From Brevibacterium sanguinis (GTDB taxonomy: Bacteria > Actinomycetota > Actinomycetes > Actinomycetales > Brevibacteriaceae), in assembly GCF_003315415.1 (NCBI RefSeq), contig NZ_QNSB01000002.1, positions 310,001 through 374,000 on the forward strand: a DNA stretch of 64,000 nt, written 5' to 3'. This document shows positions 35,960-44,476 of this stretch, piece after piece. The notes under the pieces were generated by a model. It ran no database searches. It saw only the letters and a program-made list of their open reading frames with translations, and was not told where the DNA came from. A program made the translations under genes and the position numbers. Position 1 is the stretch's first letter, and each line of letters starts with the position of its first letter.

Positions 35960-36345
35960 CCAAGGTCCTCCAGGTCGGTCTGCCTGTCGCAATGAGTTGG
36001 CGACGAGGTTCGAAAAAGGTCACACGTGGGTTTCAGTGTGCCACGCGATCTTTGGAACACCGTGAAAAACGCCTGACACCGCCGATCAGCCCTTCGCCGG
36101 CGGAAATCGCCGCCGCGGCGAGGCGCGTCCTCGGTATCGGCGCTGATCTGCACTGATATCCGAAGGCCCCGGAAACACGCCGAGGCGACTGCGGCGTTGG
36201 TCACATCTGCTCCACCCGTCCGTCCCCGAGGCGGGGCGCGTGCCCTCCGTCCCCGAGGCGAGGCACCGTCCCTCACCGAAGACGGTGGGCCCCGCCCTCC
36301 CCGAGGAGGACGGGGCTGGACCGTCGCGCCGCCTCGGCGGTGGCC
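35960..36345. other. 386 bp spacer upstream of ponA
   Basis: No gene seen. It should hold the ponA promoter. CACAC-N10-GTGTG at 36021-36040 is an inverted repeat that might bind a regulator, and a 14-mer (CCGTCCCCGAGGCG) is repeated at 36220-36233 and 36247-36260. Confidence 0.5.
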
Positions 36346-38052
36346 TCAGCTTCTGAGGTCGAAGTCCGTGTCCGCGTACTCACGGCCCTCGACCTGCGGT
36401 TCGCCGCTGAACGGATGGAGCTGGTCCTCCCGTGCACGCAGCTCCACGCGCCGGATCTTGCCGGAGATGGTCTTCGGCAGCTCCGCGAACTCGAGCCGGC
36501 GGATGCGCTTGTAGGGAGCCAGATGCTCGCGGCTGTACGCGAGGATGTCCCGGGCGGTGTCGGCATCGGGCTCATAGCCTCCGGCGACGACGACGTAGGC
36601 CTTGGGGACCGCGAGACGGGCGGGGTCGGGTGAGGGGACGACGGCCGCCTCGGCGACGGCCTCGTGCTCGATGAGCACGCTCTCGAGCTCGAACGGGGAC
36701 AGACGGTAGTCGCTGGCCTTGAAGACGTCGTCGGCGCGGCCGACGTAGGTGATGAAGCCGTCCGCGTCCCTCTGCGCGACGTCTCCGGTGTGATAGACGC
36801 CCCCGGAGAACGCCTCGGCGGTCTTCTCCTCATTGCTCCAGTACCCGCTCGTCAGGCCGATCGGGCGCGGGTCCAGGCGCAGGCAGATCTCGCCTTCGTC
36901 GCCCTCCTCACCGGTCGCCGGGTCGATGAGCACGACATCGTAGCCGGGCAGCGGCCTGCCCATCGACCCCGGCTTGAACTCCTGATCCGGGGAGTTGCCG
37001 ATCTGCAGGGTGGTCTCCGTCTGGCCGTAGCCGTCGCGGATGTGCACGCCCCACACTCGCCTCACCTGGTCGATGACCTCGGGGTTGAGCGGCTCACCGG
37101 CGCCGAGCGCCTTGCTCGGCGGGTTCTTCAGGTGGCCGAGGTCGGCCTGGATGAGCATCCTCCACACGGTCGGAGGCGCGCAGAAGCTCGTCACCCCGAC
37201 CCTGTCCATCGTCTCCATGAGCGCGTTCGCGTCGAAGCGCGTGTAGTTGTAGAGGAACACGCAGGATTCCGCGATCCAGGGGGTGAAGATGTTCGACCAC
37301 GCGTGCTTCGCCCATCCCGGCGAGGCGACGTTGAGGTGGACATCTCCCGGGGCCAGGCCCATCCAGTACATCGTCGAGAGGTGGCCGACGGGGTAGGAGA
37401 CGTGGGAATGGGCGACCATCTTCGCCTTCGAGGTCGTGCCCGAGGTGAAGTACAGCAGCAGGAGATCATCGGCCCGGGACTTCCCCTGCGGGTCGAACTC
37501 GGCGCTCTCCCTCCCGGCGTCGGCGTAGTCGAAGTCCTGGTCCCGGCTCGACTCACCGCCGACGACGATGCGCACCACCTCGGCGTCGACCTCGTCGAAC
37601 TTCGCCGCGTCCGCGGGCCCCGCGACGACGAACTGCGCCTGTCCGCGCTCGACGCGGTCGGACAGGTCGATGGGTCCCAGCTGGGTCGTCGTGGGCATGA
37701 GGACTGCGCCGAGCTTGATGCCGGCGAGCATCGTCTCCCACAGCTCGACCTGGTTGCCGAGCATGACCATGACATGATCACCGCGCTTGACCCCGGCATG
37801 CCGGAGGAAGTTGGCGACCCGGTTCGAGCGCTCCGAGAGCTCGGCGAAGCTCCACTTGCCCTCGCTGCCGTCCTGCTCGACGATCCACAGTGCCGGGGCG
37901 TCGTTGTCCCTGGCGATCTCGTCGAACCAGTCGAGGGCGAAGTTGAAGTGGGTGAAGCGCGGCCACTCGAAGCTCTCCCGGGCGGCGGCCCAATCGCTGC
38001 GCAGCTCGATGAGCCGGTCCCTCGCGGCACGGAAATCACTGGTCACTGTCAT
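36346..38052 (-). CDS. AMP-dependent acyl-CoA ligase (ACSM/medium-chain-like)
   Basis: A 568 aa adenylate-forming enzyme. The P-loop motif YFTSGTTSKAK lies at 201-211, DGYGQTET (A5-like) near 345, YHTGDVAQRD (A7) and GRADDVFKASDYRLSPFELE (A8) follow, and the catalytic lysine is in PKTISGKIRR (about Lys532). It joins a carboxylic acid to CoA through an acyl-AMP; sequence suggests a short/medium-chain acid or acetoacetate-like substrate. ATG 38052 has GAGGAG upstream. A single-gene unit. Confidence 0.9.
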   Translation of the reverse strand: MTVTSDFRAARDRLIELRSDWAAARESFEWPRFTHFNFALDWFDEIARDNDAPALWIVEQDGSEGKWSFAELSERSNRVANFLRHAGVKRGDHVMVMLGNQVELWETMLAGIKLGAVLMPTTTQLGPIDLSDRVERGQAQFVVAGPADAAKFDEVDAEVVRIVVGGESSRDQDFDYADAGRESAEFDPQGKSRADDLLLLYFTSGTTSKAKMVAHSHVSYPVGHLSTMYWMGLAPGDVHLNVASPGWAKHAWSNIFTPWIAESCVFLYNYTRFDANALMETMDRVGVTSFCAPPTVWRMLIQADLGHLKNPPSKALGAGEPLNPEVIDQVRRVWGVHIRDGYGQTETTLQIGNSPDQEFKPGSMGRPLPGYDVVLIDPATGEEGDEGEICLRLDPRPIGLTSGYWSNEEKTAEAFSGGVYHTGDVAQRDADGFITYVGRADDVFKASDYRLSPFELESVLIEHEAVAEAAVVPSPDPARLAVPKAYVVVAGGYEPDADTARDILAYSREHLAPYKRIRRLEFAELPKTISGKIRRVELRAREDQLHPFSGEPQVEGREYADTDFDLRS

Positions 38053-38165
38053 TCTGGTCTCCTCGCGTCGGTGTCCTGCCCCGACTGTGACGTCGAGCAC
38101 ATTGCCTGTGGACATGAAGTTACCAGCCGGTGCGAGAGTTCGGGCACGCGGGTCTCCCCGAACCG

Positions 38166-38271
38166 GCCGAGGAGGGTCGGACGAGGTCAGCCCACGCCGA
38201 GGTGGGTGGAATGGTGCGAGGCCGCGCCGAGGCGCGTCGGGCGGGGCGAGGTCCCGCCGAGGCGGGTGCTC
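38166..38271 (+). repeat. Degenerate 30 bp tandem repeat
   Basis: GCCGAGG begins at 38166, 38196, 38226 and 38256, exactly 30 bp apart, followed each time by G/C-rich related sequence (GGGTSG); the last unit runs over the stop codon of the tRNA nucleotidyltransferase gene. The spacer is otherwise empty. Confidence 0.75.
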
Positions 38272-39814
38272 AGTCGGTCGAGCGCTCGGCCGCGTCCTCG
38301 GCCGTGTCCTCGATCGCGTCTTCCTGCGGCCGGTTGTCCTCCCACCAGGCCCGCAGCAGCTCCTCCGCGCGCTCGGGCGCCATCGGCCCGTGTTCGAGCC
38401 GCATGTCGAGCAGGAACTTGTAGGCCTTGCCGACCAGCGGGGAGGGCGGGATGTCGAGGATGGCCATGATCGCCCGTCCGTCGAGGTCCGGACGGACGGC
38501 GGCGAGCTCCTCCTGCTCCGTCAGCTTCTCGATGCGCCGCTCGAGGTCGTCATAGGCGAAGGCGAGACGCTCGGCCTTCCTTCGGTTGCGGGTCGTGACA
38601 TCGGCGCGGGTGAGGATGTGCAGCCGGGTGAGCAGGGGCCCGGCATCGGTGATGTAGCGGCGCACGGCGGAGTCGGTCCACCCGGCGTCTCCGTAGCCGT
38701 AGAACCGCAGGTGGAGTTCGACGAGGCGGGAGACGGCCCTGATCGTGTCCTTGTCGAAGCGCAGGGCCTTCATCCGCTTCGCGGTGAGCTTCGCGCCCAC
38801 CGCGTCGTGGTGGTAGAAGGTCACGGCTCCGCCGGGGAGGAACCTGCGCGTCGCCGGTTTGCCGACGTCGTGCATGAGGGCGGCGAAGCGGACGATGAAG
38901 TCGGGCTCCTCGAGGAACTGCGGATCGTCGGCGTCGAGGCCGGCCTCGCGCTGCCGGGCCGCGTAGGCCCGCTCGAGGTCGACGGCCTGCTGGAGCACGG
39001 TGAGGCTGTGCTGGTAGACGTCCTTGTGCCGGTGGTGCTCATCGGTCTCGAGCCGCAGTCCCGCGACCTCGGGCAGGACGTGGTCGGCGATCGAGGTGCG
39101 CACGAGCAGGTCGATGCCCGCCGCCGGGTCGGCCCCGGTGATGAGCTTGCGCAGCTCGACCTGCACCCGCTCGGCGGAGACGATGGCGATGCGGTCGGCC
39201 ATGTCGCTCATCGCGGCCTCCACCTCGGCGGCGGCGTGCAGGCCGAGCTGGGAGGTGAACCGCGCGGCCCGCATCATCCGCAGGGGATCGTCGGAGAACG
39301 AGTCCGCGGCGGCACCGGGCGTGCGGATGACGCCGGCCGTGAGATCGGCGAATCCGCCGAACGGGTCGACGAACGTCTTCGCCGGCAGCCGGACGGCCAT
39401 CGCGCCGATCGTGAAGTCGCGCCGGACGAGGTCGGCGTCGAGGTCCGAGCCGAAGGAGACGACCGGTTTGCGCGACTCGGGGTCGTAGGACTCGGCGCGG
39501 TAGGTCGTGATCTCGATCTGCACCCCGGACTTCATGGCGCCGATCGTCCCGAACTCCCGCCCGATGTCCCAATGGGTGTCGGCCCAACCGGCGATGAGCT
39601 CCTCGATCGCCTCGGGTCGCGCGTCGGTGGTGAAGTCGAGGTCGGGCATCGGCCTGCCCAGCAGCGCGTCGCGGACGGATCCGCCGACGAGCGCGAGCTC
39701 ATGACCGGCGTCGGCGAAGCGGCGTCCCAGCGGCCCGAGGATGTCGTCGAGCTCCTCGAGGGTGTCGTGCAGACGGGCCTGCGCGCTGTGTGGATCCACC
39801 GAACTCCTTCTCAT
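38270..39814 (-). CDS. pcnA: CCA tRNA nucleotidyltransferase
   Basis: A 514 aa class II nucleotidyltransferase that adds or repairs the 3 prime CCA of tRNAs. GGSVRD (44-49) and the catalytic DLD (58-60) are the active site; RRDFTIGAMAV and DDPLRMMRAARF (about 176-187) belong to the head and neck; an HD domain (HDVGK, about 316) and a C-terminal tail follow. The conserved actinobacterial partner is the divergent Nudix gene, as here (161 bp apart). tRNA-Sec at 6181 encodes its own CCA. Confidence 0.93.
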   Translation of the reverse strand: MRRSSVDPHSAQARLHDTLEELDDILGPLGRRFADAGHELALVGGSVRDALLGRPMPDLDFTTDARPEAIEELIAGWADTHWDIGREFGTIGAMKSGVQIEITTYRAESYDPESRKPVVSFGSDLDADLVRRDFTIGAMAVRLPAKTFVDPFGGFADLTAGVIRTPGAAADSFSDDPLRMMRAARFTSQLGLHAAAEVEAAMSDMADRIAIVSAERVQVELRKLITGADPAAGIDLLVRTSIADHVLPEVAGLRLETDEHHRHKDVYQHSLTVLQQAVDLERAYAARQREAGLDADDPQFLEEPDFIVRFAALMHDVGKPATRRFLPGGAVTFYHHDAVGAKLTAKRMKALRFDKDTIRAVSRLVELHLRFYGYGDAGWTDSAVRRYITDAGPLLTRLHILTRADVTTRNRRKAERLAFAYDDLERRIEKLTEQEELAAVRPDLDGRAIMAILDIPPSPLVGKAYKFLLDMRLEHGPMAPERAEELLRAWWEDNRPQEDAIEDTAEDAAERSTD

Positions 39815-39975
39815 CCGCGGGTCATCGCGAGCGGGTCGTCACGAGCCGGATCGCTCGTCGTCGCGAGCTCATCCGCTGCGTGTCGTCGAGCCGTCCGGGC
39901 GGCTCGTCGAGCGTCCACCAGCCTACCCGGCGGCGTTCGACGAAACTTCCAAGAATCGCCCATTAAGGTAGGAGA

Positions 39976-40497
39976 ATGACCACACCGATGCCCAAGCCGG
40001 GACCCAGGACGTCCCGTCGCACCACGGTCGAGGAGACATCGGCCGGGGGCATCGTCGTCGACTTCACGAGCCCGGATCGGTGCGTGGCCGTCATCGCCCG
40101 GATCAATCGCGCGGGGAGGGTCGAATGGTGCCTGCCGAAAGGCCACCTCGAGGGATCCGAGACCCCCGCCGAGGCGGCCAGGCGGGAGGTCGCGGAGGAG
40201 ACCGGGATCCTCGGCGAGGTCATCCGTCCGCTGGGCACCGTCGACTACTGGTTCACCGTCGCGGGCATCCGCGTCCACAAACTCGTCCACCATTTCCTGC
40301 TCCGTGCCCGGTCCGGGACCCTGACGGTGGACAATGATCCCGATCAGGAGGCGATCGACGCGGCCTGGGTCCCCTTCGACCAGCTGCGGTCGAAGTTGTC
40401 GTTCGCCAATGAACGCCGTATCGTCGCCGCTGCCCGTCCGATGGTGTCGGATCCGCAGACGACGGCCGGAGGGGCGAGTGATGACCAGGACCGATGA
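39976..40497 (+). CDS. Nudix hydrolase
   Basis: A 173 aa protein. The full Nudix box spans residues 56-78: G56, E62, R70, E71, E74, E75, G77 in GHLEGSETPAEAARREVAEE. In actinobacteria this gene sits beside pcnA and upstream of DUF6049/murJ (MutT4-like position); the usual substrates are oxidised nucleotides or dinucleoside polyphosphates, not settled from sequence. TAAGGT lies six bases before the ATG, and AGGAGA between them could also serve as a ribosome site. Confidence 0.92.
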   Translation: MTTPMPKPGPRTSRRTTVEETSAGGIVVDFTSPDRCVAVIARINRAGRVEWCLPKGHLEGSETPAEAARREVAEETGILGEVIRPLGTVDYWFTVAGIRVHKLVHHFLLRARSGTLTVDNDPDQEAIDAAWVPFDQLRSKLSFANERRIVAAARPMVSDPQTTAGGASDDQDR

Positions 40498-40510
40498 CGA
40501 GACGTAGACC

Positions 40511-42832
40511 GTGGAACCCGTGATCCGTGCGCAATTCCTCTTCGCCCTGCTGAGCGCGATCGCCGTGCTCGCAGGGTCGATTCTCGCATTCCCGGTCCTC
40601 GCCTCGGCGGCACAGGCCTCGCCTGGCGCCGCGGCGCCGAACCCCGGGCAGGACGTGAGCATCACCCTCGACGAGGTGACCCCGTGGGTCGACGACAAGG
40701 GCACGGTCACGGTCCGGGGGCTCATCGCCAATCCGACCAGCGAGGCGATCGTCGCTCCCGACCTCGATCTCAAGATCTCGACCCGCAGCCTCGACGCCGA
40801 GCACCGGATCGAGGCGTGGAAGAGCGATCAGTCGCAGAACCGCACGATCGCCGATCTCGACACCGACGGACCCGAGGCGCGGAAGAAGGCCGAGGAGGAG
40901 TCCTCTCAGGAGGACCGGTCCGATCCCGCACCGGAAGTCGACGTCGACTTCGGCGATGAGATCGCCGCCGGTTCGGCCCACGAGTTCACCATCTCCGTCC
41001 CCGCCGAGGACCTCGGGCTGCGGAAGTCCTCACCCGTGTCGTCGTGGGGTCCGCGCGGCCTGGCCGTGCAGCTGCGGGACGCGACAGGTCTGCGGGCGTC
41101 GGGCATCGGCTTCACGACGTGGTACCCGAACCCCGAATTCGACAAGACCGCCATCAGCATCCTCGCCCCCGTCACCCTTCCCGGGTACTCCGAGAACGGC
41201 CTCATCAGCCCCGCGGACCTCGATGCCGCGATCTCCGACGGCGGTGCCCTGGCCACGATCTCCACGGTCCTCGACACCCCGGGTGTCGGCATCGCCCTCG
41301 ACCCGCGGATCATCGCCTCCTTCGAGTCCGCCCTCGCCGAACCCGGTGCCGAGCCGGCCGCGGACGACGGACAGACCGCCGAGGCGACTCCCACCTCGAC
41401 CGACGACCCCACCGCCCCGCCCGAACCCGAGGGCAGCGATCCGCGCAACACCGAGACCCGGCCGGCGGCCGACGAGGCCGGCGCGGACGAGGCCGAGGCC
41501 AGGGAGGCCCGGCGGACCCGGCTCGAGACCTGGTACTGGGACTTCCTCGACACCGCCGGGTCCCATCCCGTCGTCGTCCTGCCCTACGGCGATCCCGATC
41601 AGACCGCCCTGAGCGCCCAGCGCCTCGGCGGCCTGTCCGCGTTCGCGGAATCCCAGAAGGACCTCGTCACCGCGGTCCTGCCCCACGCGCGGACCGACGT
41701 CGCGTGGCCGATCGCCGGCAGCGCCGAACGCGATCAGCTTGCGGCGCTCAAGGAGACGGGCACGAAGACCGTGATCCTCGACGACCGCCAGCAGCCCTCC
41801 CTCACGGGCATCCGCGACAGCGCCCACTCGCGGACCCGCACCGCGGCGAGCGCCGACTCGGCGATCGAGACACTCGTCGCCGACTCCGCACTCACCGATC
41901 TCAGCCGCGGCATCATCCGGTCCGATCGTCCGGCCGCCGGGATCAGCGAGCTCGTCGCGGTCACGGCGGCGATCCAATCCGAGGCCCCCTACCGGACGCG
42001 CCACCTGCTGCTGCCGCTGCCGCGCTCGGCCGCCTCGGCGAACTGGGCCAAGGCCGTCACGGCCATCGCCGACGCCCCCTGGGTTCGCACGGCGGGGCTC
42101 GATGAGCTCCTCGCCTCCGACGTCTCGCCGCGCGGGGTGCTCCGGACCGACACCGATGCCCAGCACATCGGCAGCCGCACTCTGCAGGGGCTGGCCGAGG
42201 TCCGCGAGACGGAGAGCCGGTTCAACACCGTGTTCACGGACGTGGCCACCGCGAACACGACCCTGGACAGGTCGCTGCTCACGTGCACGTCGGTGGCCTG
42301 GACGATGGGCGGCAACGCCAACCGCTGCCTCGAGAGCGCGGAGTCGACGAGCAGCGCGCAGACGGACAGCATCCGCCTCGAGGAGGGCTCGTCCGTGCTC
42401 CTCGTCACCGGGGAGAAGACGACGATCCCGGTGACGATCGTCAACGACACCGCCGCCGAGGCGCAGCTGCGGGTGCGCATGCGCCCGCAGACCCCGCAGC
42501 TGCGGGCACAGCCCACCGAGATGGTCACGGTCGCTCCCGAGTCGAGCACCCGCGTCGAGGTCCCCGTCGAGGGACTGGCCAACGCCGACGTCCCGACGAC
42601 CATCGAGATGGTCACCGCCGCGGACGCCGTCCTCCCCAGCGACACGTCCCTGCTGGTCAGAGTCCGCGCGGACTGGGAGAACATCGGGACGGCGGTGATC
42701 GGCCTCGGCCTGGCCGCGGTGTTCGTCATCGGACTCGTCAAGTCCGTCTCCCGCGGTCGTCGGCAGATCCCCGAGCAGCAGCTGGCGGCCGCGGTCGCCC
42801 GCGCACGATCCGAAGAACCGGAGAAGAGGTAG
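40511..42832 (+). CDS. DUF6049 family secreted/membrane protein
   Basis: A 773 aa protein with an N-terminal signal segment (FLFALLSAIAVLAGSILAFPVLASAAQA, about 9-36), a large extracellular part of beta-rich domains, an acidic Pro/Glu/Asp insert (about 280-330), and one C-terminal membrane helix (IGTAVIGLGLAAVFVIGLV, about 720-740) with a short basic cytoplasmic tail. It is the counterpart of the gene upstream of mviN/murJ in mycobacteria (Rv3909 type). Start GTG 40511 has a poor ribosome site 13 bp after the Nudix stop, suggesting coupling. Role presumably in envelope assembly, by position. Confidence 0.85.
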   Translation: MEPVIRAQFLFALLSAIAVLAGSILAFPVLASAAQASPGAAAPNPGQDVSITLDEVTPWVDDKGTVTVRGLIANPTSEAIVAPDLDLKISTRSLDAEHRIEAWKSDQSQNRTIADLDTDGPEARKKAEEESSQEDRSDPAPEVDVDFGDEIAAGSAHEFTISVPAEDLGLRKSSPVSSWGPRGLAVQLRDATGLRASGIGFTTWYPNPEFDKTAISILAPVTLPGYSENGLISPADLDAAISDGGALATISTVLDTPGVGIALDPRIIASFESALAEPGAEPAADDGQTAEATPTSTDDPTAPPEPEGSDPRNTETRPAADEAGADEAEAREARRTRLETWYWDFLDTAGSHPVVVLPYGDPDQTALSAQRLGGLSAFAESQKDLVTAVLPHARTDVAWPIAGSAERDQLAALKETGTKTVILDDRQQPSLTGIRDSAHSRTRTAASADSAIETLVADSALTDLSRGIIRSDRPAAGISELVAVTAAIQSEAPYRTRHLLLPLPRSAASANWAKAVTAIADAPWVRTAGLDELLASDVSPRGVLRTDTDAQHIGSRTLQGLAEVRETESRFNTVFTDVATANTTLDRSLLTCTSVAWTMGGNANRCLESAESTSSAQTDSIRLEEGSSVLLVTGEKTTIPVTIVNDTAAEAQLRVRMRPQTPQLRAQPTEMVTVAPESSTRVEVPVEGLANADVPTTIEMVTAADAVLPSDTSLLVRVRADWENIGTAVIGLGLAAVFVIGLVKSVSRGRRQIPEQQLAAAVARARSEEPEKR

Positions 42833-42835
42833 GAC

Positions 42836-44446
42836 TTGTCCAAGCTAGCAGCGCTGGCGAAGTCGTCGGCCGTGATGACGGCCGGCACTCTCACGTCACG
42901 CATTCTGGGGTTCGTCAAAGCGGCCATGCTCGCGGCCGCGATCGGCGTCACCGCTGTCCAGGCCGATGCCTTCGACGTCGCCAACAAGGTCCCGAACACT
43001 CTTTACATGCTGCTCGCCGGCGGCGTCGTCAACGCCGTTCTCGTCCCGCAGCTGGTGCGGGCCGCGAAGATGAAGGACGGCGGCAAGGACTACACCGACC
43101 GCCTGCTCACCCTGTCGTTCCTCCTGCTCGCGATGGTCAGCCTCGCCGCGACCCTCGCCGCCCCCGTGCTCGTCTGGCTCTACTCCTCGGGCTGGGGGGC
43201 CGGCCAGATGGCCCTGGCGACCGCATTCGCCTACTGGTGCGTGCCGCAGCTGTTCTTCTACGGCCTCTACACGCTGCTCGGACAGGTCCTCAACGCCAAG
43301 TCCTCCTTCGGGCCCTACATGTGGGCGCCGGTGCTCAACAACGTCGTGGCGATCATCGGGTTGGCCGTCTTCATCGTCGTCTTCGGCTCCGACAACGCCG
43401 TGTCCCATTCGCTCGGGACCTGGACGCCGAAGAAGATCGCCCTCCTCGGCGGGTCGGCCACCCTGGGCGTCGCCGCGCAGGCCCTCATCCTCATCTGGCC
43501 GCTCAAGCGGATCGGATTCTCCTACCGACCCCGGTTCGGCTTCCGCGGCGTGGGCCTGGGCACCGCGGGCAGGGTGGCGTCCTGGACCTTCGCGGCCATG
43601 CTCATCGGCCAGCTGGGCTTCCTCGTCATCTCCCGGGTCGCGGCGGGCGCCTCGGGGGCCGGCAACGCCTCGAACGCCGCCTACTCCTACGGCTACCTCG
43701 TCTTCATGCTCCCGCATTCGCTCATCGCGGTATCCCTGGCCACGGCGCTGTTCACCTCGATGAGCAGGGATGCCGCCCACCAGGACACCGAGGCGGTCCG
43801 GGAGGGCTTCTCCACCGGAGTGCGGATCGTGGGGATGATCAACATGTTCGCGACCGTCGCATTCTTCGTCCTCGGCACCCAGGTCGCGATGGTCATCGCC
43901 GCCGGCGCCGACGTCGGTCAGGCGCGGACCATCGCCATGGTGATCACGACGATGGTCATCGGGCTCGTCCCCTTCAGCGCCAACTACCTCGCCCAACGCG
44001 TGTTCTATGCCTACGAGGACGCGAAGACCCCGTTCCTCGTCCAGCTGCCGCAGGTCGTCTTCACCTCCGTCGCGGTGTGGGCCATCGCCTACATCCCCAA
44101 GGAGTTCACCGTCATGGCGATCGGCGCCGCCATGAGCCTCGGCTACCTGCTCGCGATGGTGCTCTCGTTCGCGATCCTCCACCGCCGTCTCGGCGGCATC
44201 GACCTGCGCACGATCGTCCTCAGCCACCTCAAGTTCGTCGCCGCGGGAGCGGTGGCGATGGTCGCGGGATTCGTCTGCCTGTACTTCGCCAACCCATGGT
44301 TCCCCGCGGGACGGATCCCGGCGGCGCTCGAGGTCGTCATGATCGGTCTCGTCATGCTCATCGTCTACCTGGGCGTGTGCTATCTGCTCAAAGTCCGGGA
44401 ACTCCATTCGATAATTGGCGTGGTTGCTGGAAAAATAAGACGATAG
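42836..44446 (+). CDS. murJ: Lipid II flippase MurJ
   Basis: A 536 aa integral membrane protein of the MVF superfamily that moves lipid II across the membrane. SSAVMTAGTLTSRILGFVK starts the fold; AFDVANKVPNTLYMLLAGGVVNAVLVPQLV is the conserved block around residues 44-75; about 14 hydrophobic segments follow. Start TTG at 42836, three bases after the DUF6049 stop, with GAGGTAGGAC upstream. It ends right after the flippase domain: the pseudokinase that is fused to MurJ in mycobacteria is a separate gene here, 24 bp downstream. Confidence 0.95.
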   Translation: MSKLAALAKSSAVMTAGTLTSRILGFVKAAMLAAAIGVTAVQADAFDVANKVPNTLYMLLAGGVVNAVLVPQLVRAAKMKDGGKDYTDRLLTLSFLLLAMVSLAATLAAPVLVWLYSSGWGAGQMALATAFAYWCVPQLFFYGLYTLLGQVLNAKSSFGPYMWAPVLNNVVAIIGLAVFIVVFGSDNAVSHSLGTWTPKKIALLGGSATLGVAAQALILIWPLKRIGFSYRPRFGFRGVGLGTAGRVASWTFAAMLIGQLGFLVISRVAAGASGAGNASNAAYSYGYLVFMLPHSLIAVSLATALFTSMSRDAAHQDTEAVREGFSTGVRIVGMINMFATVAFFVLGTQVAMVIAAGADVGQARTIAMVITTMVIGLVPFSANYLAQRVFYAYEDAKTPFLVQLPQVVFTSVAVWAIAYIPKEFTVMAIGAAMSLGYLLAMVLSFAILHRRLGGIDLRTIVLSHLKFVAAGAVAMVAGFVCLYFANPWFPAGRIPAALEVVMIGLVMLIVYLGVCYLLKVRELHSIIGVVAGKIRR

Positions 44447-44466
44447 CCGCTCTCTTCAGTCCCCTC

Positions 44467-44476
44467 GGAGGTGATC
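44467..44476 (+). promoter_or_regulatory. Ten-base extended Shine-Dalgarno
   Basis: GGAGGTGATC is complementary to the 3 prime end of 16S rRNA over all ten bases. It overlaps the annotated GTG start at 44471 and is spaced correctly (8 bases from GGAGG) for a CTG at 44480, or not usable for ATG 44501. Confidence 0.6.
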
